A stretch of DNA of 5,638 bases from Candidatus Avipropionibacterium avicola (GTDB lineage Bacteria > Actinomycetota > Actinomycetes > Propionibacteriales > Propionibacteriaceae): NCBI GenBank assembly GCA_018715445.1, contig DVLP01000399.1:1-5638 (forward strand), written 5' to 3'. The notes below the pieces were generated by a model. It saw only the letters and a program-made list of their open reading frames with translations. It ran no database searches and was not told where the DNA came from. The stretch's first letter is position 1, and each line of letters opens with the position of its first letter. Below are positions 1 through 4,252 of this stretch, in pieces. The position numbers and the translations under genes were made by a program.

Positions 1-123
1 CCGGACGGGGAGTTGATCCAGCGCCTCGCCCACAAGTACACCGGGGCCGCGTACGACGGTGCCGACCCCACCAAGGGTCGGGTCGTCGTCCGGGTCAAGC
101 CCCACAAGGTCTTCTGGCGCTGA
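1..123 (+). CDS. 3' end of a probable PPOX-class (F420/FMN-binding split-barrel) protein
   Basis: The first 123 bases are open from the window edge to a TGA stop and encode 40 residues, so the start lies upstream. The visible peptide reads HKYTGAAYDG, then RVVVRVKPHKVFWR at the end. An (A/H)xKY segment, a variable acidic stretch, then a final beta strand RVVVRVxPxKV is the usual ending of pyridoxamine-5'-phosphate-oxidase-like split-barrel proteins of the F420-dependent class in actinobacteria. These bind flavin or deazaflavin and reduce or bind small molecules in the cytoplasm. No cofactor residues are visible because they lie in the missing part. The gene converges on tig, with a strong hairpin between them. 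The family call rests only on the C-terminal strand pattern. The reading frame itself is well supported by GC-rich third positions. Confidence 0.6.
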   Translation, partial: PDGELIQRLAHKYTGAAYDGADPTKGRVVVRVKPHKVFWR

Positions 124-128
124 CGACA

Positions 129-163
129 ACAGGGTCCCCCCACGGTGAGTGGGGGGACCCTGT
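129..163. terminator. Perfect 15-bp hairpin, bidirectional terminator between convergent genes
   Basis: Arms 129-143 and 149-163 are exact reverse complements (ACAGGGTCCCCCCAC and its partner) around a 5-nt loop, GGTGA. The hairpin starts 5 nt after the stop of the upstream plus-strand gene and ends 18 nt before the tig stop codon, so it can end transcripts from both directions. There is no T-run on either side, which is common for actinobacterial terminators. Confidence 0.85.
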
Positions 164-181
164 CAGGAGTCTCGGTCGGAC

Positions 182-1636
182 TCAGGCCTTGTCGGCGTCG
201 TCCTGATCGGCCTCGTCGGTCGCGGCGTCGTCGGCCTCAGCCGCGGTGGGCTCCTCAACGGCAGCCTCGTCAGCGACCTCGGGCACCTCGGCGTCGGGAT
301 CGGCGATCGAGCCGTCGGCCTGCAGGTTGCTCAGGTCGACCGGATCGCCGGCCGCGTCGGTGATGGTGGCGGCCTCGACAATGGCCGCCAGCGCCTTGCG
401 GCGACGGATCTCGGCCATGTACTCCGGCATGTGGTTGTGCTCGACCATGTGCTGCAGCTCCTGCTGCGGATCGACACCGGACTGCTGGGCGATCTGCATC
501 ACGTGCTGGAGCAACTCGTTCTGGTCGACGCCGATCTCGTTCTCGTCGGCATACTTGTCCAGCACCAGCTGCGAGGTCAGCGCATCGCTGGAGCGCTTCT
601 CGACATCGGCCCAGAAGGCGTCCTCGTCCTCGGCCTCCTCGGACTCGGCGAGGTACTCCTCCAGGGTCACCCCCATCTGGGCGAGCTGGTTGTTGATCTG
701 CTCCTTGCGGGCCGCGAGCTCGGAGGTACGGATCCCCTCCGGCACGTCGATCTCCAGGTCCTCGATCGCGGTGGCCAGCACGGCGTCGCGGGCGTTCTGG
801 GCCTGCTCGAGGCGGTGACGACGGGTCAGCTCCTCACGGATCTGGTCGGTCACCTCGCCGATGGTGTCGTACGGGGAGGCGAGCTGGGCGAAGTCGTCGT
901 CCACCTCGGGCAGCTCCCGCTCCGAGACCTGGCTCACGGTGAGCTCGACCTCGACCTCCTCACCCTTGTGGGCGCCGCCGACCAGGGTGGTGGTGAAGGT
1001 GGTCGTCTCACCGGCCGACAGACCGGTCGCAGCCTCGTCGAGGCCGTCGAGCATGCCGCCGGCACCGATGGTGTACTGCAGGTCCTCGGCGGTGGCGTCA
1101 GCCAGCTCCTCGCCGTCCTTGCGAGCGACCAGCGAGATGGTGACCACGTCACCCTCGGCGGCGGCCCGCTCGACCACGGTGCTGGTGGCGAAGCGCTCAC
1201 GCAACGCCTGGAGCTGCTCCTCGACGTCGGCATCGGTGACCTCGACGGTCTCGACCTCGGCCGAGATGGTGGAGAAGTCGGGCAGGTCGAACTCGGGGCG
1301 CACGTCCACCTCAGCGGTGAACTCCACCTTCTCCTTGTCGACCAGGTTGGTGACCTCGACCTCCGGCTGGGCCAGCGGGACGAGCTTGTGCTCCTCCACG
1401 GCGGCGCCGTAGAACTGCGGCAGCGCCTCGTTGATCGCCTCCTGCAGGACCGTGCCACGCCCGACACGCTGGTCGATCACCATCGGCGGCACCTTGCCCT
1501 TGCGGAAACCGGGGATGTTGATCTGCTTGGCCACCTCACGGTAGGCCTTGTCAATGCTGGGCTTCAGCTCGCTGAACGGGACCTCGATGGTGATCTTCAC
1601 CCGGGACGGGCTGAGCTGCTCGACAGTGCTCGGCAA
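182..1636 (-). CDS. tig: Trigger factor, ribosome-associated chaperone and peptidyl-prolyl isomerase
   Basis: Trigger factor binds ribosomal protein uL23 at the exit tunnel and shields nascent chains in the cytoplasm. The 484-residue product has the three expected domains. The ribosome-binding domain (about 1-120) carries the signature GFRKGKVPP at 43-51. The FKBP-like isomerase domain spans about 155-242, with the YTIGAGGMLDGLD core near 188-200. The helical substrate-binding domain spans about 250-425. An acidic Asp/Glu/Ala-rich tail (about 445-484) follows, as in many actinobacterial homologues. The chosen start is TTG at 1636: it gives the family N-terminus (M)PSTVEQLSPSRVK and has AGGAG 8 nt upstream. 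Another in-frame TTG at 1693 would add 19 residues (TKFLPGGQAPKPDPG...) unlike the family and is rejected. Downstream is a terminator and a convergent gene, so no clpP follows in the same transcript. Confidence 0.97.
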   Translation of the reverse strand: MPSTVEQLSPSRVKITIEVPFSELKPSIDKAYREVAKQINIPGFRKGKVPPMVIDQRVGRGTVLQEAINEALPQFYGAAVEEHKLVPLAQPEVEVTNLVDKEKVEFTAEVDVRPEFDLPDFSTISAEVETVEVTDADVEEQLQALRERFATSTVVERAAAEGDVVTISLVARKDGEELADATAEDLQYTIGAGGMLDGLDEAATGLSAGETTTFTTTLVGGAHKGEEVEVELTVSQVSERELPEVDDDFAQLASPYDTIGEVTDQIREELTRRHRLEQAQNARDAVLATAIEDLEIDVPEGIRTSELAARKEQINNQLAQMGVTLEEYLAESEEAEDEDAFWADVEKRSSDALTSQLVLDKYADENEIGVDQNELLQHVMQIAQQSGVDPQQELQHMVEHNHMPEYMAEIRRRKALAAIVEAATITDAAGDPVDLSNLQADGSIADPDAEVPEVADEAAVEEPTAAEADDAATDEADQDDADKA

Positions 1637-1644
1637 GGTGTTCG

Positions 1645-1649
1645 CTCCT
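1645..1649 (-). promoter_or_regulatory. Ribosome binding site deciding the TTG start of tig
   Basis: On the minus strand AGGAG is followed by 8 nt (CGAACACC) and then TTG at 1636. The spacing is near optimal, and this start restores the conserved N-terminus of trigger factor. Confidence 0.8.
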
Positions 1650-1665
1650 GGATCTGGCTTCGGTG

Positions 1666-1682
1666 CCTGCCCGCCGGGCAGG
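1666..1682. repeat. 17-nt palindrome in the tig leader
   Basis: CCTGCCCGCCGGGCAGG is a perfect palindrome around a central base. As RNA it gives a 7-bp stem with a 3-nt loop. It lies 30 nt upstream of the tig TTG start and just outside the Shine-Dalgarno. It could be a leader hairpin or a dimeric-regulator site. It could also be chance in GC-rich DNA. Confidence 0.45.
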
Positions 1683-1726
1683 AATTTGGTCAATCATGCC
1701 GCGCCCGTGAGCGCAGCCGACGAACC

Positions 1727-1732
1727 ATGGTA
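1727..1732 (-). promoter_or_regulatory. Candidate -10 element for tig
   Basis: The minus strand reads TACCAT, matching the TANNNT pattern of actinobacterial housekeeping promoters. Transcription would start near 1720, giving a leader of about 85 nt that includes the palindrome. The best -35 match (TTCGAC) is 19 nt away, which is long, so support is weak. Confidence 0.3.
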
Positions 1733-1790
1733 ACGATTGGCCACGGCCCACGTCGAACTGAGCCCGGTGGGAAGCATCGCACCGGTGGCG

Positions 1791-1796
1791 TACACT
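1791..1796 (+). promoter_or_regulatory. Candidate -10 element for tRNA-Pro
   Basis: TACACT lies 9 nt upstream of the mature tRNA-Pro 5' end and fits TANNNT. No good -35 is visible at 17-18 nt (TGGGAA matches only 3 of 6). The 169-bp spacer between the tig start and the tRNA should hold divergent promoters for both. Confidence 0.45.
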
Positions 1797-1805
1797 GACT
1801 CGTCG

Positions 1806-1878
1806 CGGGGCGTAGCGTAGTGGCTAGCGCGTCTGCTTTGGGAGCAGAAGATCGCAGGTTCGAGTCCTGTCGCCCCGA
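1806..1878 (+). tRNA. tRNA-Pro, anticodon UGG
   Basis: The full cloverleaf can be folded by eye. The acceptor stem CGGGGCG (1806-1812) pairs perfectly with CGCCCCG (1871-1877). The anticodon stem TCTGC/GCAGA encloses the loop TTTGGGA, with anticodon TGG at 1839-1841. The T-arm is GCAGG-TTCGAGT-CCTGT (1854-1870). The discriminator is A1878. CCA is not encoded (ACG follows) and must be added by the nucleotidyltransferase. Anticodon UGG can read all or most CCN proline codons. Confidence 0.97.
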
Positions 1879-1917
1879 CGGACCGATCGAGTGGGTGGAC
1901 CCGCTTGATTCGGTCTG
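1879..1917 (+). terminator. Long hairpin directly after tRNA-Pro
   Basis: Left arm 1881-1895 (GACCGATCGAGTGGG) pairs with right arm 1900-1915 around the loop TGGA (1896-1899). This gives 15 pairs including two G-U wobbles, with one bulged T at 1909. C1879-G1917 and G1880-U1916 extend it to 17 pairs, so the stem begins at the first base after the tRNA discriminator. It can act as a U-less terminator or as a 3'-processing signal for the tRNA-Pro precursor. Its right arm overlaps the proposed -35 of tRNA-Gly. Confidence 0.6.
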
Positions 1918-1934
1918 GGTGGAGCCCGTACGCT
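1905..1934 (+). promoter_or_regulatory. Probable promoter for tRNA-Gly
   Basis: TTGATT (1905-1910; 4 of 6 matches to TTGACA) is followed by an 18-nt spacer and TACGCT (1929-1934; TANNNT). The start site would be near 1941, about 10 nt before the mature tRNA. This would let tRNA-Gly be transcribed independently of tRNA-Pro. Confidence 0.5.
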
Positions 1935-1950
1935 GTGCGGCGCACGCCTT

Positions 1951-2024
1951 GCGGGCGTAGCTCAATGGTAGAGCCCCAGTCTTCCAAACTGGTGGTGCGA
2001 GTTCGATTCTCGTCGCCCGCTCCA
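1951..2024 (+). tRNA. tRNA-Gly, anticodon UCC, CCA encoded
   Basis: The acceptor stem GCGGGCG (1951-1957) pairs with CGCCCGC (2014-2020). The D-arm is GCTC-AATGGTA-GAGC. The anticodon stem CCAGT/ACTGG encloses CTTCCAA, with anticodon TCC at 1983-1985. The T-arm is GCGAG-TTCGATT-CTCGT (1997-2013). The discriminator T2021 (the U73 expected for bacterial tRNA-Gly) is followed by an encoded CCA (2022-2024). The anticodon reads GGA and GGG codons. Confidence 0.97.
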
Positions 2025-2041
2025 GTCCTTCCCCTCTCCGC

Positions 2042-2066
2042 CCGTCACCTCACCGTCAGGTGACGG
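2042..2066. terminator. Bidirectional hairpin terminator overlapping the HAD stop codon
   Basis: Arms CCGTCACCT (2042-2050) and AGGTGACGG (2058-2066) are perfect reverse complements around a 7-nt loop. The HAD gene's TGA (minus strand, 2058-2056) lies at the loop/stem junction. The hairpin sits 17 nt after the tRNA-Gly CCA and can end both the tRNA transcript and the convergent tspO-HAD operon. Confidence 0.7.
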
Positions 2067-2892
2067 CGGACCTCTCCTCCAGACCCAGCAGCCCTGCCAG
2101 GTGGCGGGTCATGCCGTCGTCCTCGCTGTTGGCCGGTGCGGTCTGGTCGACCACCCCCACCAGCGACGGGTCTCCCCCGGGCATCCCGACCCCGAGACCG
2201 GCTGCCTGCAGCATCGCCAGGTCATTGGCGCCATCGCCGTAGGCCACCACCTCGGTCAGGTCCACGCCCAGGTGCTCGGCCACCACCGCCATCCCGACGG
2301 CCTTGGTCGCCCCGGGTGCCGAGATCTCGATCATCGGCGTGCCCGACCAGGTGACGACCACGTCGTCCTGGCCGGCCAGGCGCTCGGCCAGCTCGGGCGG
2401 ACCGACCTCGCGATGGCGCGCGATCAGCTTCAGGACCGGACGGTCGGTGAGCTCGTCGATCGGCCCAGTCGCCATCTGCGCCGGGTCACGGTGGTGGTCG
2501 CGAAACCCCGCCATCGCCGGATAGCCGGGTGTGGTCCGGAAGGTAGCGCCACCATCGGCCACCGTGACGAACTCGGTCCCGGGGACGGCCCGACTCAGGA
2601 CGTCGATCACCTCACGCTGCACCCCAGAACCCAACAGGGCTTCATGAAGCACCGTCCGGTCGTCGCGGTGCAGCACCACGGCACCGTTGCTGCAGACCAT
2701 CCAGGGTGAGCAGCCGGCCGCCGCGCAGATGTCGACCATCCCGTAGGGCTGACGCGCACTGGCCGCCACCACCGGCACGCCCAGGTCGCGGGCCCGATCG
2801 ACCACCGAGCGGCTGTACGCACTGACGCTCAGGTCGGCACGGATCAGGGTCCCGTCGAGGTCGGTGACCACCAGACGGGGACGCACCACCAC
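2056..2892 (-). CDS. Cof-type HAD-IIB family hydrolase (sugar-phosphate-type phosphatase)
   Basis: This is a cytoplasmic Mg-dependent phosphatase of the haloacid dehalogenase superfamily, IIB cap type. Members dephosphorylate sugar phosphates, nucleotides or cofactor intermediates. The 278-residue product shows all four motifs: DLDGTL at 11-16 (Asp11 nucleophile, Asp13 acid/base), motif II SAR at 45-47 (many relatives have TGR), Lys197 in PGATKAVG, and GDGANDLAML at 219-228. CSNGA at 67-71 and the near-terminal PANSEDDG (253-260) are also typical, and the length is normal. The start is one of three consecutive GTG codons (2892, 2889, 2886). GAGGA lies 5 nt before the first and 8 nt before the second. 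The first start lies one base past the tspO stop and the Shine-Dalgarno is inside tspO, so the two are co-transcribed and probably translationally coupled. The substrate cannot be predicted. Confidence 0.92.
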   Translation of the reverse strand: MVVRPRLVVTDLDGTLIRADLSVSAYSRSVVDRARDLGVPVVAASARQPYGMVDICAAAGCSPWMVCSNGAVVLHRDDRTVLHEALLGSGVQREVIDVLSRAVPGTEFVTVADGGATFRTTPGYPAMAGFRDHHRDPAQMATGPIDELTDRPVLKLIARHREVGPPELAERLAGQDDVVVTWSGTPMIEISAPGATKAVGMAVVAEHLGVDLTEVVAYGDGANDLAMLQAAGLGVGMPGGDPSLVGVVDQTAPANSEDDGMTRHLAGLLGLEERSAVT

Positions 2893-2893
2893 T

Positions 2894-3364
2894 TCAGTCC
2901 TCGCTGTTGCGGACCGCGATGTCGGTGCTGAGCACCGTCGCGAAGCAGGTCCACAGCGCGTACGGCACCAACCAGACACCGGCGGCCCGGCTGTGGCGAC
3001 CGACTCGCTTGACCAGCTTCATCGAGGACATCGCCAGCAGCGCGGCCCCCACGGCGGCCAGACCGAGGTGGCGGGAGCGGAAGAACAGCCAGCTCCAGCC
3101 GGCATTGAGCCCGAGGTTCACCCCGACGCTGCGGACCAGGGCCGCCCGCTCCTGCTCGGGACAGTGCTTGTACGCCTTGGCGACCGCACCGGCGATGGTG
3201 GCGTACAAGGCGGTCCACACGACAGGGAAGGCGCTCGGCGGCGGCTGCCAGTCCGGCTTGGCGAGCGACTGGTACCAGTCCGACTCGGGATCGGTGGCGG
3301 CCGCCCCGGCCATCGCGGTGGCGGTGACGGCGGCGCCGGAGACCAACAGTGGTGGGATCCTCAT
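2894..3364 (-). CDS. tspO: TspO/MBR family tryptophan-rich integral membrane protein
   Basis: TspO proteins are five-helix membrane proteins that bind porphyrins, haem or sterol-like ligands and influence tetrapyrrole and stress responses. The 156-residue product has the usual length and landmark motifs: WYQSLAKPDWQPPP at 30-43, followed by the P47-V-V-W50-T helix, then N87-A-G-W90-S-W-L-F-F in the third helix. W131-L-V-P-Y-A-L-W138 and FATVLSTDIAVRN complete the last helix. About five hydrophobic segments alternate with short loops. The start is ATG at 3364, with AGGA 7 nt upstream (GGAG at 2 nt is too close). A longer frame extends to 3808, but that part overlaps the well-supported divergent lipoprotein gene and has no TspO features. 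It is the first gene of a two-gene operon with the HAD phosphatase and diverges from the lipoprotein gene. The ligand is not predictable from sequence. Confidence 0.93.
   Translation of the reverse strand: MRIPPLLVSGAAVTATAMAGAAATDPESDWYQSLAKPDWQPPPSAFPVVWTALYATIAGAVAKAYKHCPEQERAALVRSVGVNLGLNAGWSWLFFRSRHLGLAAVGAALLAMSSMKLVKRVGRHSRAAGVWLVPYALWTCFATVLSTDIAVRNSED
2898..2902 (-). promoter_or_regulatory. Ribosome binding site of the HAD gene, inside the 3' end of tspO
   Basis: Minus-strand GAGGA occupies the last sense codons of tspO (Ser-Glu-Asp). It is spaced 5, 8 or 11 nt from the three tandem GTG codons. The first or second GTG is therefore favoured as start, and termination on tspO would pass straight over the HAD start. 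Confidence 0.65.
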
Positions 3365-3374
3365 GTCTCCATCC

Positions 3375-3404
3375 TGCCACCCCAGCTTCGTGCCACCCCC
3401 AGCT
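3375..3404. repeat. Imperfect direct repeat in the tspO/lipoprotein spacer
   Basis: TGCCACCCCAGCT (3375-3387) recurs as TGCCACCCCCAGCT (3391-3404), differing by one extra C, with a 16-bp period. It lies in the 84-bp spacer between divergent starts, within the likely tspO leader. It may be a regulator site placed on alternate helical turns or simply a local duplication. Confidence 0.5.
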
Positions 3405-3411
3405 CGTGTCT

Positions 3412-3425
3412 CGGGCCGTGGCCCG
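3412..3425. promoter_or_regulatory. Palindrome at the -35 position of the lipoprotein promoter
   Basis: CGGGCC-GT-GGCCCG is a perfect 6+6 inverted repeat. With a -10 at 3437-3442, the -35 would fall at 3414-3419, inside this palindrome, and no -35 consensus is visible there. This fits an operator or activator site in a promoter with a poor -35. The GC-rich background makes chance possible. Confidence 0.4.
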
Positions 3426-3436
3426 GCGATCTCGGG

Positions 3437-3442
3437 TACGTT
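3437..3442 (+). promoter_or_regulatory. Candidate -10 element giving a leaderless mRNA
   Basis: TACGTT fits TANNNT and ends 6 nt before the lipoprotein ATG at 3449. Transcription would therefore start at or next to the A of the ATG. No Shine-Dalgarno is present upstream (GGTACGTTCAACGG precedes the ATG), which is what a leaderless gene would show. Confidence 0.5.
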
Positions 3443-3448
3443 CAACGG

Positions 3449-4234
3449 ATGCACAGGCGGACGGCCTTGGGCGCACTCGCCTCGGCAGGGCTCCTGCTGA
3501 CCGGCTGCTCCGGACCTCCGGCGCCGACCCAGGAGGAGTTGGAGTGCACCACCAAGAGCGCCTTGACCGAGTTCGACCACCTCGGTGACGCGGCCATCGT
3601 CTACGAGGTGGACCAGCGGGCCTCCTCGTTCTCGATCGAGCCGAACTTCCTTGCCCAGATGGAGACCTGGCACCTCGACTGGCAGGCGACCAGCGACCTG
3701 CCGCACGACGACCAGGTGTGGAGCTACGGGGCCTTCGTTCGCGACGGCCTCAGCTGCGACTCCTGGCACGGGGCGGGACGGGCCTTCGACATCAGCCAGC
3801 TGCGCCACGGTGACGACACCATCGTCTCCTGCCGCGAGGACCTGTGGGCCGAGCTGGGAGACGTGGCCCGGCGCGACGACCTCCGCCGACGCTACTGGTC
3901 ACTGGCCGCGAGCCTCCACCTGCACTTCGCCTACGTCCTGACCTACCTGTACGACCCGGCCCACCGCAACCACATCCACGTCGACAACAGCGTGTCGCGC
4001 AGCGGGATGAGCGTGTTCGACCGCACCTCCCGGGTGCAGCTGCACATGGTGCAGACCGCCTGCGCAGTGCTGTGGGACGTCGAGGTCGAGCCGAGCGAGC
4101 AGTGGGACCGTCAAACCCGCAACGCCAGCCATGTCGTGCTGGAGAAGTTGGGCGCCCACGGCGACGTCGGACGCTCGGACAACTGGGAGGCTTTCCTGCG
4201 CGGCTGCGTCCCGCGCGCCGCGGCGCTCTCCTGA
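3449..4234 (+). CDS. Secreted lipoprotein with extensin-like C-terminal / M15-like zinc-site domain
   Basis: The 261-residue product starts with MHRRTALGALASAGLLLTGC. This is a short signal peptide with a twin arginine (R3-R4) and lipobox LTGC, so Cys20 should be lipidated and the protein anchored outside the membrane. The twin arginine suggests possible Tat export, but the motif is incomplete. The core has S105-x-H107-x-x-G110-x-A-x-D114 (SWHGAGRAFDI) and, later, YDPAHRNHIHVD (168-179) with H172, H175 and H177. This is the arrangement of metal ligands in the extensin-like C-terminal family and in M15 D-Ala-D-Ala peptidases, so a peptidoglycan or cell-wall role is likely. Cys103 and Cys128, and Cys205 and Cys253, could form disulfides. 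Residues 190-253 form an extra region I do not recognise. The catalytic acid of true M15 enzymes is not obvious, so activity is uncertain. The ATG is the only sensible start, and it lacks a Shine-Dalgarno. Confidence 0.8.
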   Translation: MHRRTALGALASAGLLLTGCSGPPAPTQEELECTTKSALTEFDHLGDAAIVYEVDQRASSFSIEPNFLAQMETWHLDWQATSDLPHDDQVWSYGAFVRDGLSCDSWHGAGRAFDISQLRHGDDTIVSCREDLWAELGDVARRDDLRRRYWSLAASLHLHFAYVLTYLYDPAHRNHIHVDNSVSRSGMSVFDRTSRVQLHMVQTACAVLWDVEVEPSEQWDRQTRNASHVVLEKLGAHGDVGRSDNWEAFLRGCVPRAAALS

Positions 4235-4252
4235 GTCCCGTTCCGGACCGGA

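Noticed and set aside
1637..1693. Upstream in-frame TTG at 1693 as tig start
   Set aside because: It would add 19 residues not seen in the family and skip the AGGAG placed 8 nt before the TTG at 1636.
149..1798. Long plus-strand open frame (549 codons) opposite tig
   Set aside because: It is a mirror frame of the GC-rich trigger factor gene, has a low-complexity Leu/Gly/Val/Asp product, and crosses the tig leader. The minus-strand reading matches trigger factor throughout.
1929..1945. GTGCG-G-CGCAC palindrome before tRNA-Gly as an operator
   Set aside because: Five-base arms in GC-rich DNA are expected by chance, and nothing else supports it.
2864..3448. Extension of the lipoprotein frame upstream to 2864
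   Set aside because: It is antisense to tspO and would destroy the signal peptide. The ATG at 3449 yields a clean n-region, h-region and lipobox.
3365..3808. N-terminal extension of the tspO frame to 3808
   Set aside because: It runs antisense through the lipoprotein gene, lacks TspO features, and the ATG at 3364 with its own Shine-Dalgarno gives the normal family length.
4235..4252. TCCGGACCGGA inverted repeat between the convergent lipoprotein and terminal genes as a terminator
   Set aside because: The arms are only 5 bp around a single base and cannot form a stable hairpin loop. I see no terminator in this 18-bp gap.
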